Shown: positions 27,499 to 37,059 of the stretch, piece after piece
How the letters are laid out: every line of letters starts with the position of its first letter
How positions within the stretch are numbered: the first letter of the stretch is position 1
Source of the DNA: Fructilactobacillus cliffordii
GTDB lineage: Bacteria; Bacillota; Bacilli; Lactobacillales; Lactobacillaceae
Length of the DNA stretch: 64,000 nt
Direction: 5' to 3'
Assembly (NCBI RefSeq): GCF_024029355.1
Contig: NZ_CP097117.1
Location: 868,001-932,000 of the forward strand
Translations under genes and position numbers: made by a program
The notes under the pieces: generated by a model
What the model was told of the DNA's origin: nothing
What the model saw: only the letters and a program-made list of their open reading frames with translations
Database searches by the model: none

Positions 27499-28635
27499 AT
27501 GGCAGAAGACGTATTTCAAATTCACAAGGACCATACTGGGGTCCTCGGTATCGAAGGCGAATTCCCCGTTGATAATAAAGAGGAATTAGCACTGGCGTAC
27601 ACGCCCGGTGTTGCCAAGGTATCGAAGGCCATCGAACAGGATCCGAAGCTGAAAGATGTTTACACAATGAGTGGGAAGTTGGTCGCGGTGGTAACTGACG
27701 GTTCCGCTGTTCTCGGACTTGGAAACATTGGTGCGGGGGCCGGTTTGCCGGTGGTTGAAGGAAAAGCGCTCTTGTACAAGGATTTGGCTAGTGTGAACGC
27801 GTTACCAATTGCCATTGATCAAGATAGTGCTGCTGAAATTGCGAGCCACATCAAGGCCATTTCACAATCCTTTGCCGGAATTCACCTGGAAGACATTGCA
27901 GCTCCCAAGTGTTTTGAACTCGAAGAACTGCTGAGCCAACAATTAGATATTCCGGTTTACCATGACGACCAAGAGGGAACGGCCATCGTCATTTTGGCTG
28001 GTCTAATTAACGCCGCTAAGGTAGTTAATAAGAACCTTACGGACTTAAAAATCGTGTTGAACGGAGCCGGAGCTTCTGGAATTGCGACGGCCCGCTTGTT
28101 GAATGCGGTCGGCATCAAGCACGTGACTCTCGTTGACATTGACGGAGTCGTGCATGCAGACAGTCAAAACTACAATAAGTACCAAACTGGCTTAGCCAAA
28201 GTATTAAACGGGGTGGATGGTCAGGTTCTGGACGACGTGATTGACGATCAGGATGTCTTTATCGGTCTTTCCGTTGCGAACGTCTTAAGTAGCGATCAAG
28301 TGAAGCGGATGGCTAAGGATCCCATCATCTTTGCCCTTGCTAATCCAGTGCCAGAAATTGACCCGGATGAAGCGAAAGCGGCCGGTGCAGCTGTGGTGGC
28401 TACCGGATCCAGTAAGTACCCGAACCAGGTTAATAACATTTTGGTCTTCCCGGGTCTCTTCAAAGGCTTATTGGCTAGTGGAATTAACCAGGTTACCTAC
28501 CAGATTGAAGAAACCGTTGCGCAAGCGATTGCGGCCATGATTCCGGAACCAACTGCGGAACAAATTGTGCCCGGTGTTTTTGATAAAGGCGTGGTTGAGA
28601 CCGTTTCCCAAGCACTCGAAAACTTAGCAAAGTAG
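27499..28635 (+). CDS. Malic enzyme family protein, probably oxaloacetate decarboxylase CitM
   Basis: 378 aa, the short bacterial NAD-malic-enzyme type. N-terminal domain with ALAYTPGVAKVSKAIEQDP, the metal/catalytic region VYHDDQEGTAIVILAG, and the Rossmann part VLNGAGASGIATARLL. It heads the citrate lyase genes. In Lactococcus the enzyme at this place, CitM, decarboxylates oxaloacetate made by citrate lyase; in other lactic acid bacteria the homologue is called malic enzyme. Context favours the first role, and sequence alone does not settle it. Good GGAGG before the ATG; only nine bases separate it from citC. Confidence 0.85.
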   Translation: MAEDVFQIHKDHTGVLGIEGEFPVDNKEELALAYTPGVAKVSKAIEQDPKLKDVYTMSGKLVAVVTDGSAVLGLGNIGAGAGLPVVEGKALLYKDLASVNALPIAIDQDSAAEIASHIKAISQSFAGIHLEDIAAPKCFELEELLSQQLDIPVYHDDQEGTAIVILAGLINAAKVVNKNLTDLKIVLNGAGASGIATARLLNAVGIKHVTLVDIDGVVHADSQNYNKYQTGLAKVLNGVDGQVLDDVIDDQDVFIGLSVANVLSSDQVKRMAKDPIIFALANPVPEIDPDEAKAAGAAVVATGSSKYPNQVNNILVFPGLFKGLLASGINQVTYQIEETVAQAIAAMIPEPTAEQIVPGVFDKGVVETVSQALENLAK

Positions 28636-28644
28636 GGAAAACAG

Positions 28645-29688
28645 ATGGATGCAGAAATCAGGGAGATGAACCTCCAAAATCCGGATGAGTTTGAGCAGTG
28701 GCGCTCGTTTCTTGCGGGCTTAGGCATTGCAAACTTTACGGCTGATGAGGTGGATCCGTTAGATGGGACGATTGGTCTGTTCGAAGGGGACCGCTTAATG
28801 GCCACCGGATCGTACTCAGAAAACATTTTGAAGTACATCGGGGTGTGTCACAAAACCAGTGAAAATGGGGTCTACTTTAACAAGATTGTGTCAACGTTAC
28901 TGACGATTTTAGGTCAGCAAGGGATTTTTCACATCTTTGTGTTCACCAAGCCCCAGTATTCAGCTAGTTTTCAGCACGTGGGCTTTCAAGAAATCGTTCA
29001 CAGCGAGAGCGCCGCGTTCTTAGAAACCGGGCCGACCTCAATTAATGACTACCTGGCCGGGATTCCCAAGGTGGAGGGCGCAAGCTCCGCCATTGTGATG
29101 AATGCCAATCCGTTTACTTTGGGACACCGGTACCTGGTGGAGGAAGCAGCCCGGCATAGCAGGCACGTGTATGTATTTGTGGTTAGCACCGATAAATCGC
29201 TGTTTAACTCTCAGGAACGCTTGGAGATGGTGAAGGACGGCACCGCTGATTTAGAGAACGTTGACGTGGTGAGTGGTTCGGACTATTTGGTGAGTTATGC
29301 CACTTTCCCGGCGTACTTTTTAAAGAGTGATACGAGTCGGGTCCGGTACCAAACCACGATTGATGCGTTGATCTTTAAAGAGCGGATTGCGCCGACGTTA
29401 AGCATTACCACCCGTTATTTGGGGACGGAGCCACAATCAGAGACGACAAACGTTTATAATGAGGTCTTAGAAAGCGTCCTTCCACCGACGGTTCAGGTTG
29501 AGATTATTCCCCGGAAGGAAACGGACGGTAAGATTATCTCAGCGCGTGACGTGCGGTTGGCGATTAAGGACGATCGGTTAGCTGATTTAACTGGTCTGGT
29601 CCCGCCGACGACGGCGACTTTCATCACGGAGCACAAGGCAGAATTGCAAGCACGGATTAGGAAAGGAATGAAAATTGATGGAAATTAA
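28645..29688 (+). CDS. citC: [Citrate (pro-3S)-lyase] ligase
   Basis: 347 aa. Acetylates the thiol of the citrate lyase prosthetic group using acetate and ATP, which activates the lyase. N-terminal GNAT-like region (residues about 1-130), then a nucleotidyltransferase domain with VMNANPFTLGHRYLVEEAAR. Ends with an 11 bp overlap of citD. Confidence 0.94.
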   Translation: MDAEIREMNLQNPDEFEQWRSFLAGLGIANFTADEVDPLDGTIGLFEGDRLMATGSYSENILKYIGVCHKTSENGVYFNKIVSTLLTILGQQGIFHIFVFTKPQYSASFQHVGFQEIVHSESAAFLETGPTSINDYLAGIPKVEGASSAIVMNANPFTLGHRYLVEEAARHSRHVYVFVVSTDKSLFNSQERLEMVKDGTADLENVDVVSGSDYLVSYATFPAYFLKSDTSRVRYQTTIDALIFKERIAPTLSITTRYLGTEPQSETTNVYNEVLESVLPPTVQVEIIPRKETDGKIISARDVRLAIKDDRLADLTGLVPPTTATFITEHKAELQARIRKGMKIDGN

Positions 29689-29971
29689 AAAAACAGCCAT
29701 GGATGGCACGTTAGAGTCATCTGACATCCAAATCACCGTTAGTAAGGGAACGGATGGGGTGCAAATCGATTTAACTTCAGACGTTCAAGAACGATTTGGG
29801 GAACAAATTAAGCAGACCATTGAAAAGGTCGTGAAGGACTTTGACGTGGACAATGTCAACGTCAAGGCCGTGGACCAAGGGGCTTTGGACTGTGTCATTA
29901 AAGCACGGACCATTACGGCCTTACAACGGGCCCTTGGGACCAGCGCAGAACCAGCATGGGAGGTACTCTAA
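29678..29971 (+). CDS. citD: Citrate lyase acyl carrier protein (gamma subunit)
   Basis: 97 aa. Carries the phosphoribosyl-dephospho-CoA cofactor on a serine; Ser14 in MDGTLESSDIQI is at the expected position. ATG 29678 is chosen over the TTG one codon upstream. Overlaps citC by 11 bp and shares one base with citE (TAATG). Confidence 0.95.
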   Translation: MEIKKTAMDGTLESSDIQITVSKGTDGVQIDLTSDVQERFGEQIKQTIEKVVKDFDVDNVNVKAVDQGALDCVIKARTITALQRALGTSAEPAWEVL

Positions 29972-30885
29972 TGACATTTAAAAAAGATCGGTTACGGCGG
30001 ACAATGATGTTCGTTCCCGGAAACAACGCCGGGATGTTAAAGGATGCCGGCATTTACGGCGCCGACTCCATCATGTTTGACTTGGAAGATGCCGTTTCGT
30101 TAGCCGAAAAGGATTCCGCACGAATCTTGGTCTACGAAGCTTTGCAAACCGTTGATTACGGGGACACCGAATTGGTAGTCCGGATTAACGGGTTGGACAC
30201 GGACTTCTTCCAAGCTGACATTCAAGCAATGGTAAAAGCCGGGATTGACGTAATTCGGATTCCTAAAGTGGAAAATGCTGACATGATTCGGGAAACCGAA
30301 AACTTGGTGGCTGCTGCCGAGGAAAAATTCGGTATTCCCGTCGGAACCACCCACTTGATGGCTGCGATTGAAAGTGCCGAAGGGGTCTTGAACGTGAAAG
30401 AAATTGCCAAGGCTTCAGACCGGATGATTGGGATTGCCTTATCAGCCGAAGATTACACGACGGACTTACAAACCCACCGTTACCCAGGCGGAAAAGAATT
30501 GGAATTCGCCCGGAACATGATTATCAACGCCGCTCGGGCTGCCAAGATTTCGGCCTTTGATACGGTTTACACCAACGTGGACAACGTGGATGGTTTGATT
30601 GAAGAAACTGAATTCATTCACCAATTAGGTTATGATGGTAAGTCAGTTATCAACCCACGGCAAATCCCTGTAATTAACAAGGTCTTTGAACCAAGTGAAG
30701 CAGAAGTTAAGAACGCGCAAAACGTGATTGCCGCCATTGAACGAGCTCACCAAGCTGGTTCTGGAGTAATCGCCATGAACGGTCAAATGGTGGACCGTCC
30801 GGTAGTAATGCGGGCTGAACGGGTTATGAAACTGGCCAAGGCTTCTGGAATCGTCGACAAGGAGGGTCACTACATTGGAGAATAA
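29971..30885 (+). CDS. citE: Citrate lyase beta subunit
   Basis: 304 aa citryl-ACP lyase of the HpcH/HpaI aldolase fold, which cleaves citryl-ACP to oxaloacetate and acetyl-ACP. Visible: [34 protein letters not shown] with the metal-binding acid, and [20 protein letters not shown] precedes ATG 29971. TTG-started citF overlaps its end. Confidence 0.95.
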   Translation: MTFKKDRLRRTMMFVPGNNAGMLKDAGIYGADSIMFDLEDAVSLAEKDSARILVYEALQTVDYGDTELVVRINGLDTDFFQADIQAMVKAGIDVIRIPKVENADMIRETENLVAAAEEKFGIPVGTTHLMAAIESAEGVLNVKEIAKASDRMIGIALSAEDYTTDLQTHRYPGGKELEFARNMIINAARAAKISAFDTVYTNVDNVDGLIEETEFIHQLGYDGKSVINPRQIPVINKVFEPSEAEVKNAQNVIAAIERAHQAGSGVIAMNGQMVDRPVVMRAERVMKLAKASGIVDKEGHYIGE

Positions 30886-32413
30886 ATTAGGACGGGAATT
30901 ACCCAGCACTTTATTAGAAAAATTAGACTTTAAACCGTTTACGACCACTGAAATTGGTCACCCAATTGTACAACGGACTGCTCCGAAGGTTCGTTTATCA
31001 ACCGGTGATGACAAGGTCACAAACGACTTAAAACAAATCGTGAAGGATAACGTTAAAGACGGCATGACGATTTCTTTCCACCACCACTTTCGAAACGGGG
31101 ACTTCGTTTTTAACCAAGTGATGAAAGAAATCATGGCGCAAGGGATTAAAGACCTGACGTTAGCCCCATCTTCATTAACGGGTGCTATGAATGACGTAGC
31201 CATTGAAGCTATTAAAAACGGCACGGTTACTAACATCACCACCTCTGGGATGCGGGGTTCACTTGGGGACGAAGTTTCTCATGGTTTACTACCAAACCCA
31301 GTCATCTTCCGTTCGCACGGAGGCCGGGCTCGGGCCATCGAAAACGGCGATATTAAGATTGACGTGGCCTTTTTAGGGGTGCCAAATGCTGACCGGTGTG
31401 GAAATGCCAACGGAATGTACGGTGACGAAGCCTTTGGTTCGCTTGGTTACGCCCTAATGGACGCTAACTACGCTGACAAGGTTGTGTTATTAACCGACAA
31501 CCTCGTGGACTATCCCAACACGCCAGCTTCCATCAAGCAAACTCAGGTTGACTATGTAGTGGAAGTGGACCAAGTGGGTGATCCTGACAAAATTGGTTCG
31601 GGAGCAACTCGGTTTACGAAGGATCCGAAGAACTTGAAAATTGCGAACTTAGTTAGTGACGTCATCACCAATTCTTCGTACTTTAAAGAAGGATTCTCCT
31701 TCCAAACTGGTTCTGGTGGAGCTGCCTTAGCCGTTACCCGTTATTTGCGGACTGCCATGGTTAACAAGAACATCCACGCTTCCTTTGGACTTGGAGGAAT
31801 TACGAAGCCAATGGTCGACCTCTTAGAAGAAGGTTTGATTGGCAAGTTAATGGACGTGCAAGACTTTGATAAGACGGCCGCTCAATCCATGAAGGATAAC
31901 TTGGACCAACAAGAAATTGATGCTTCCTGGTACGCTGATCCTGATAACAAGGGTGCCATGGTTGATCAATTAGACGTTTCGATTTTGAGTGCCTTAGAAA
32001 TTGACACCGACTTTAACGTGAACGTCTTAACTGGTTCTGATGGAGTAATCCGGGGAGCCGTTGGTGGACACCAAGATGCTGCCACTGCCAAAATGACAAT
32101 TATCTGCGCTCCGCTAGTTCGGGGTCGGATTCCTTCCGTTGTGAAGAGCGTCGGCACGGCCGTTACGCCAGGTAGTTCAATTGATGTGCTGGTTACGGAA
32201 CGGGGTATTGCTGTAAACCCGAACCGCCCAGAACTCAAGGAAGAATTGTCCAACGTTCCTGGCTTGAACATTTACACCATTGATGAATTAGCCGACATGG
32301 CTCAAGCAATTGTGGGTCAAGAAGCAGAACTGAACTTCACCGACCGCACCGTTGGTCTGGTTGAATACCGGGATGGTTCGATCATTGACGCCATTAAAGA
32401 AGTAAAAGACTAG
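30875..32413 (+). CDS. citF: Citrate lyase alpha subunit
   Basis: 512 aa acetyl-ACP:citrate ACP-transferase. CoA-transferase fold with [59 protein letters not shown] and [16 protein letters not shown]. The start is TTG 30875: AAGGAGG lies about ten bases upstream inside citE, and the reading begins [10 protein letters not shown]. It overlaps citE by 11 bp. A terminator follows, before citX. Confidence 0.95.
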   Translation: MENKLGRELPSTLLEKLDFKPFTTTEIGHPIVQRTAPKVRLSTGDDKVTNDLKQIVKDNVKDGMTISFHHHFRNGDFVFNQVMKEIMAQGIKDLTLAPSSLTGAMNDVAIEAIKNGTVTNITTSGMRGSLGDEVSHGLLPNPVIFRSHGGRARAIENGDIKIDVAFLGVPNADRCGNANGMYGDEAFGSLGYALMDANYADKVVLLTDNLVDYPNTPASIKQTQVDYVVEVDQVGDPDKIGSGATRFTKDPKNLKIANLVSDVITNSSYFKEGFSFQTGSGGAALAVTRYLRTAMVNKNIHASFGLGGITKPMVDLLEEGLIGKLMDVQDFDKTAAQSMKDNLDQQEIDASWYADPDNKGAMVDQLDVSILSALEIDTDFNVNVLTGSDGVIRGAVGGHQDAATAKMTIICAPLVRGRIPSVVKSVGTAVTPGSSIDVLVTERGIAVNPNRPELKEELSNVPGLNIYTIDELADMAQAIVGQEAELNFTDRTVGLVEYRDGSIIDAIKEVKD

Positions 32414-32420
32414 TTACACG

Positions 32421-32459
32421 CAAAAAGCGGGGCCTGCTTGCCAGACGCCCGCTTTTTTT
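32421..32459 (+). terminator. Terminator inside the cit cluster (citF/citX)
   Basis: AAAAAGCGGG pairs with CCCGCTTTTTTT around a 17-nt loop. It probably lowers expression of citX and citG, which are needed in small amounts. Confidence 0.8.
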
Positions 32460-32487
32460 GCTTGTTAAATTCTATGGGAGGAAACGG

Positions 32488-33027
32488 ATGAGAGACCTAT
32501 TTACGACGGGGACGCCCCAGACCATCGCCGACGTCTTACACAGTAAGGATGAGCGGGTGCACCGGCAGCAACAATTGCTGGCCCAGTTTCCGCAGGGAAC
32601 GGTCGTGGCTTTGAAGATGAACGTTCCCGGGCCAATTAAGACCAATGCGTCGCTGCGGGAATTATTTGCAGCCGGGCAACGGCAGTTCGAAACCCAGTTT
32701 CAGGATGTTGAACAGCTCCAGACACCGATTGTTACCACCACATCAGCCGGGACTGAGGTCTTTTATGTCTTTGCGTTAGCCGGAACGACGGCGAAACAAC
32801 GCGCGATGACCTTTGAAGATCAGGAACCACTGGGGCGCTTATTTGACGCGGACGTGTTTACCAGCGATCAGCAACACTATTCGCGCAGTACCATGGGCTA
32901 TCCGGTTCGCCGTTGTTTTTTGTGTGACCGACCAGCCAAGGAGTGTGGGCGCAACCGAACCCACTCGGTGGTGGAACTGCAAGCCTACTTTAATCAAGTG
33001 GCTACGGAGGTGCTCGGGGATGACTAA
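32488..33027 (+). CDS. citX: Holo-citrate lyase synthase CitX
   Basis: 179 aa. Transfers the triphosphoribosyl-dephospho-CoA precursor to apo-CitD. Typical parts: VVALKMNVPGPIKTNASLRELF in the first half and the C-terminal Cys-containing segment RRCFLCDRPAKECGRNRTHSV. ATG 32488 has GGGAGG upstream. Overlaps citG by 8 bp. Confidence 0.93.
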   Translation: MRDLFTTGTPQTIADVLHSKDERVHRQQQLLAQFPQGTVVALKMNVPGPIKTNASLRELFAAGQRQFETQFQDVEQLQTPIVTTTSAGTEVFYVFALAGTTAKQRAMTFEDQEPLGRLFDADVFTSDQQHYSRSTMGYPVRRCFLCDRPAKECGRNRTHSVVELQAYFNQVATEVLGDD

Positions 33028-33907
33028 CGCTTCGCTCGACCTTACTTTTCCCCAGCAGGACACAGAAAGCATCAGCCAAACCGCGGTAGCGGCGCTCTTA
33101 GACGAAGTGGTTACACATCCTAAGCCGGGTCTGGTCGATCCGGTTGATAACCGTGGTCACGAGGACATGGACGTTTATTTGTTTATTGACAGTGCGCTGA
33201 GCATGCCGCCCTACTTGAAGCAGTGTTTTCAAGCTGGAGTAAATTTCAATGGAACCGAACTGACCGATTTAATGGCGCAGCTGCGACCGTTGGGAATAGC
33301 GGCGGAACGACGGATGTTTGCCATAACCAACGATGTGAATACGCACAAGGGTGCCATCTTCGTTTTGGGGATTATGATGGCAGCCTGTGGGTATGCCCAA
33401 GCACAATCACAAATAGAGACAACTTCTCTTGCCGCGGTAGTGGCCACCGAACGAGCCATGACAACGGGGTTAATCAGCAAAGATTTTGCTCAGTTAGACC
33501 ACAAGAAACATCTAACCGCGGGGGAACTTCAGTACCTAGAGTATGGCACCACGGGAATTCGAGGCGAGGCAGAAGCGGGTTTTCCCACTGTCTTTCAGCA
33601 TGGGGTTCCAACGTTGCTGGCGAGTTCCGGCAGCCAGCAGGAGCGGATTTTAACTGCATTGCTGGCCATTGTTGCGAATAGTCGGGACAGTAACTTGATT
33701 AAACGGGCCGGCACCCCAGCAATTGTGTCTCAAGCGCAAGCGCAAGCCCAGGAATTGTTACATGTGAAACAAACGACGGGTCAATTAGATTTAGTGGCGT
33801 TGCAACAGATGACGGATCAATTTGCGTCCCAGAATTTGAGTCTGGGTGGATCAGCAGATTTATTAATTCTAACGATTTTTGTGGCACGGTTGGCCCAGCG
33901 GTTATAA
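33020..33907 (+). CDS. citG: Triphosphoribosyl-dephospho-CoA synthase
   Basis: 295 aa. Makes the citrate lyase cofactor precursor from ATP and dephospho-CoA. Conserved motifs THPKPGLVDPVDNRGHEDMDVYLF, NTHKGAIFVLG and YLEYGTTGIRGEAEAGFPTV are all present. I start it at ATG 33020, with GGAGG ten bases upstream; longer readings run through citX in another frame. A parS-like site lies in its coding sequence at 33756. Confidence 0.95.
   Translation: MTNASLDLTFPQQDTESISQTAVAALLDEVVTHPKPGLVDPVDNRGHEDMDVYLFIDSALSMPPYLKQCFQAGVNFNGTELTDLMAQLRPLGIAAERRMFAITNDVNTHKGAIFVLGIMMAACGYAQAQSQIETTSLAAVVATERAMTTGLISKDFAQLDHKKHLTAGELQYLEYGTTGIRGEAEAGFPTVFQHGVPTLLASSGSQQERILTALLAIVANSRDSNLIKRAGTPAIVSQAQAQAQELLHVKQTTGQLDLVALQQMTDQFASQNLSLGGSADLLILTIFVARLAQRL
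33756..33771. other. parS-like site 4 (inside citG)
   Basis: TGTTACATGTGAAACA has one mismatch to TGTTNCACGTGAAACA (central C to T, the complement-equivalent of the change at sites 1-3). It encodes LLHVKQ in citG. Confidence 0.45.
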
Positions 33908-33946
33908 TAAGAATAATCATGACAAACGATTCGAGGAGGTTATCAC

Positions 33947-34834
33947 ATGGTTAAATTTATTGAACGCCAAACCCACTTTGTGCCCGCTGAGACAGAGGGA
34001 ATTAAACAGGAACTAGATCTACCGTATGCGGATGGGGAACGGCAGCGGCTTGATTTGTACTGGCCGGATGTAGCACAGGGTCCTTACCCGGTGATCATCG
34101 ACATTCACGGGGGTGGGATGTACTTTGGAGCTAAGAGTTCGCAAAAACTCGCCGGAGCGTTGGAACTCCGAAAACAGGGTTACGCGATTGTGAGCCCGAA
34201 CTACTCGCTAAGTTACATGGCGCCGTTTCCCCAACCGGTTTACGAAATCAAAGCGGTGATTCGCTGGGTTAAAGCCCATGCGGCAGAATACCAGCTGGAT
34301 CCTGATAACGTCTTTTTGATGGGTGAATCATCGGGAGCCCAGTTAGCCATGCTGGCGGCGGCTTCGAGTGGATCCGGTCAGCTTCAGAGTCCTCTCGGTG
34401 GTAATTTCCACGTCAGTGACCGGGTGAACGGCGTGATTGCCTCCTATGGACCGTATGACTTAGCCCTGATGAAGGCCCAATTTGCGGTCTTGAACCAAAC
34501 GCCCAAGTTTGCGGAAACGGGGGATGCTGATTCCTTTGAAGGGGTCATGCTGGGCTTTCATCGACCAGCCGACGTTCCAGAACTAAACGCCATGGCCAAT
34601 CCAGCAACTTACCTTAATCAACAGATGGTCCCGGTCTTAATGTACGCCGGAACGGGCGACCGAGTGGTTCCATACTTGCAAACCATTAACCTGGCAGCAC
34701 AAATTGCTACGGTAATTGGGCAAGACCAAGTCGAGGTTCACATTGTGGCAGACGTACCCCACGGACCATATGGATTCTTGACGGCTAAGGTAACTCAGCA
34801 AAAAGAGAACTTTTTAAAACGAAATCGCCATTAA
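33947..34834 (+). CDS. Alpha/beta-hydrolase esterase (HGGG type)
   Basis: 295 aa. Oxyanion-hole motif DIHGGGMYFGA near residue 55, nucleophile elbow GESSGAQLA near 126 and catalytic His in ADVPHGPYGF near the C-terminus place it in the carboxylesterase/hormone-sensitive-lipase or BD-FAE-like group. No signal peptide is seen. GAGGAGG precedes ATG 33947. It starts 39 bp after citG, but its function need not be linked to citrate. Confidence 0.82.
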   Translation: MVKFIERQTHFVPAETEGIKQELDLPYADGERQRLDLYWPDVAQGPYPVIIDIHGGGMYFGAKSSQKLAGALELRKQGYAIVSPNYSLSYMAPFPQPVYEIKAVIRWVKAHAAEYQLDPDNVFLMGESSGAQLAMLAAASSGSGQLQSPLGGNFHVSDRVNGVIASYGPYDLALMKAQFAVLNQTPKFAETGDADSFEGVMLGFHRPADVPELNAMANPATYLNQQMVPVLMYAGTGDRVVPYLQTINLAAQIATVIGQDQVEVHIVADVPHGPYGFLTAKVTQQKENFLKRNRH

Positions 34835-34876
34835 ATGCTAAAATAGAACCAGCACTACAAAATAAGGAGTAGAGAA

Positions 34877-35524
34877 ATGAAGACTGTTAAAGGAATTTTG
34901 AGTTGGATCATTCCCATTGTGCTGGGACTACTAATCGCTTTGGTGATTAAGCAAACCCTGTTCACCGTGGCAAAGGTTAGTGGGCCTTCCATGGATCCGA
35001 ACTTACATGATCGTCAGACCATTATGGTGTGGCGGCAAGCCAAGCTCAAACGTGGCAGTGTAATTGTGTTCAATGCGACGGGCGTGGACCCGACGGCAGC
35101 CGCTAACGACGGTGCGATTAAACAAGTCTTAGGCTCTGCCGGAACTGACTACGTCAAGCGGGTTATCGCGGTTCCAGGCGATACGGTGGCATTTAAGAAC
35201 AAAAAGCTGTACGTCAATGACCGAGAGGTGAAGCAACCTTATATCAGTAAGGAACAACAAAGTCAGGGAACGGAGTATGCAAACCAAGCTGGTAATTGGG
35301 ATCTCCATTCTCTGTCCACTCAAGCACCGAACTGGATGAAAGATAAGGGAGCCATGAAGGTGCCTACGGGTAAGTACTTTGTGCTCGGGGATAATCGGAA
35401 AGTCTCAAACGATAGTCGATACTGGGGCTTTGTTCCCAAGGATAAGGTGATTGGAGTGGTTCAAACCTTGCCATTTGGAAGCACCAAGACTGAGCGCAAC
35501 AACATTAATCATCAAGCGCAATAG
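34877..35524 (+). CDS. lepB: Signal peptidase I
   Basis: 215 aa. One N-terminal membrane helix (residues about 8-30), catalytic Ser38 in VSGPSMDPNL and general base Lys94 in DYVKRVIAVPGD, then GDNRKVSNDSRYWG. Cleaves secretory signal peptides outside the membrane. An extended -10 TGCTAAAAT lies at 34836-34844 just upstream. Followed by its own terminator. Confidence 0.94.
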   Translation: MKTVKGILSWIIPIVLGLLIALVIKQTLFTVAKVSGPSMDPNLHDRQTIMVWRQAKLKRGSVIVFNATGVDPTAAANDGAIKQVLGSAGTDYVKRVIAVPGDTVAFKNKKLYVNDREVKQPYISKEQQSQGTEYANQAGNWDLHSLSTQAPNWMKDKGAMKVPTGKYFVLGDNRKVSNDSRYWGFVPKDKVIGVVQTLPFGSTKTERNNINHQAQ

Positions 35525-35530
35525 CTAAAG

Positions 35531-35558
35531 ACAACTCACAATTAGTGGGTTGTTTTTT
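35531..35558 (+). terminator. Terminator after lepB
   Basis: ACAACTCAC-aatta-GTGGGTTGT followed by TTTTT. Confidence 0.85.
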
Positions 35559-35566
35559 AGTTAAAA

Positions 35567-35595
35567 TTGCTTTTTTGCAGATAACTTCGTACAAT
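35567..35595 (+). promoter_or_regulatory. pepC promoter
   Basis: TTGCTT (35567-35572), 17 bp spacer, TACAAT (35590-35595), 26 bp upstream of pepC. Confidence 0.6.
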
Positions 35596-35620
35596 TGCAA
35601 CTAAACGAAAGGAAGCGGAA

Positions 35621-36946
35621 ATGATGAACTTTGTAGAACCACTGACAGATGCAAAATTACGCGAGTTACAGCAACACTTTATGGCTTGGCCGAACCATAA
35701 GTTGGTCGCCAATGCGATCAACAGTAATGGGATTAACCAAACGGCGAAGAATGCCAAGGTTTTACGCCAGTTAAATCGGACTTTTTCTGATGAAATTAAG
35801 ACTGGAAAGGTGTCGAACCAAAAGCAAAGTGGCCGGTGCTGGCTGTTTTCGATTTTAAACACGTTACGGCACAAATTTGCGGACCAGTACAACGTGAAGG
35901 ACTTTGAACTGTCCCAAAGTTACCTCTTTTTCTGGGACAAAATTGAGCGGGCAAACATGTTCTATTCCCACTTGATTGCGCTAGCCGACCGCCCACTTTC
36001 GGATCGCGACGTTGCCTTTTACTTGGATTCTCCCGATGATGATGGGGGCCAATGGGCCATGGCTGCTTCATTGGTCCAAAAGTATGGGGTTGTTCCACGT
36101 GAAACATTCCCAGAAAATGCTGTCACAGAAAACACCAGTGAGTTTGCGGACCTCTTGAACCGGAAACTCCGTAAGGACGGCTTAGCTTTACGGAAGTTGG
36201 TTCGAGATGGGGCTAGTGACGCGGAAATTGTGGCTACGAAAGATCAATTTTTGACCGAAGTTTATCAAATTACCGCTAGTGCGATTGGCGTTCCGCCAGA
36301 ACGATTTGACCTTGAATACCGAGACGATGACAACCATTACCACTTTGATCAAGGCTTGACGCCCAAAGAATTTTACCAAAAATATATTGACGTAGATTTG
36401 AACGACTACGTGGTATTGAGTAACGCGCCTGATAAGGATTACTACCAAATGTATGCTTTACCGAGTCAGGATAACGTAATTGGCGGATTATCAATCCAAT
36501 TTTTGAACCTGCCGATGGAAGAACTGAAGCAAGCGGCCATTACGCAGCTGCAAAACCAAGAAACGGTGTGGTTTGGAAACGACGTGTTAAAACAAGCGGA
36601 CCGAAAAGCCGGGATCTTGGACAGTCAACTTTACCTACAAGATCAGCTCTTAGACGTTGATACGCAAATGAGTAAAAAAGAACGGTTTGAAACCCATGAG
36701 GCAGAAGTGAGTCATGCCATGACTTTGACCGGAGTTGACCTAATTGACGGTCAACCACGGAAATGGAAAGTGGAAAATAGTTGGGGCGACAAGGTGGGTA
36801 AAGACGGTTACTTTGTGATGGGCGACAATTGGATGGACGACTATGTTTACGAAGTAGTCATTCGGCGCAAGTACCTAACGGGCAAGCAACAAGCCGCATT
36901 AAACTCAGACTTGATTGTGTTACCGCCATGGGATTCGTTGGCATAA
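35621..36946 (+). CDS. pepC: Aminopeptidase C (bleomycin hydrolase family)
   Basis: 441 aa cytoplasmic cysteine aminopeptidase of family C1B. Catalytic Cys73 in QSGRCWLFSILN, catalytic His in EVSHAMTLTGVD and Asn in VENSWGD. It trims peptides taken up during growth on protein. Two adjacent ATGs (35621, 35624) could start it. A perfect parS consensus lies in its coding sequence at 36091. Own promoter and terminator. Confidence 0.95.
   Translation: MMNFVEPLTDAKLRELQQHFMAWPNHKLVANAINSNGINQTAKNAKVLRQLNRTFSDEIKTGKVSNQKQSGRCWLFSILNTLRHKFADQYNVKDFELSQSYLFFWDKIERANMFYSHLIALADRPLSDRDVAFYLDSPDDDGGQWAMAASLVQKYGVVPRETFPENAVTENTSEFADLLNRKLRKDGLALRKLVRDGASDAEIVATKDQFLTEVYQITASAIGVPPERFDLEYRDDDNHYHFDQGLTPKEFYQKYIDVDLNDYVVLSNAPDKDYYQMYALPSQDNVIGGLSIQFLNLPMEELKQAAITQLQNQETVWFGNDVLKQADRKAGILDSQLYLQDQLLDVDTQMSKKERFETHEAEVSHAMTLTGVDLIDGQPRKWKVENSWGDKVGKDGYFVMGDNWMDDYVYEVVIRRKYLTGKQQAALNSDLIVLPPWDSLA
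36091..36106. other. parS site 5, perfect consensus (inside pepC)
   Basis: TGTTCCACGTGAAACA is identical to the B. subtilis parS consensus. It is coding (VPRET in pepC) and about 16 kb to the right of oriC. As an exact 16-mer it is the strongest of the six sites. Confidence 0.8.
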
Positions 36947-36953
36947 ATAAAAT

Positions 36954-36992
36954 AACCGGCCTTAGTGGATTTTCACTAAGACCGGTTTTTTA
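36954..36992 (+). terminator. Terminator after pepC
   Basis: AACCGGcCTTAGTG pairs with CACTAAGaCCGGTT, then TTTTT. Confidence 0.88.
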
Positions 36993-37059
36993 ACGGTGGT
37001 CACCGCTGGAGAAGTTATTTATTCAGGGCTTGAGGCGTGGAGGGGACTTAGTAATTAAC

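Noticed and set aside
33223..33681. 152-codon frame within citG
   Set aside because: Overlaps citG in another frame, no ribosome-binding site, and its translation is rich in His, Arg and Gly with no known fold.
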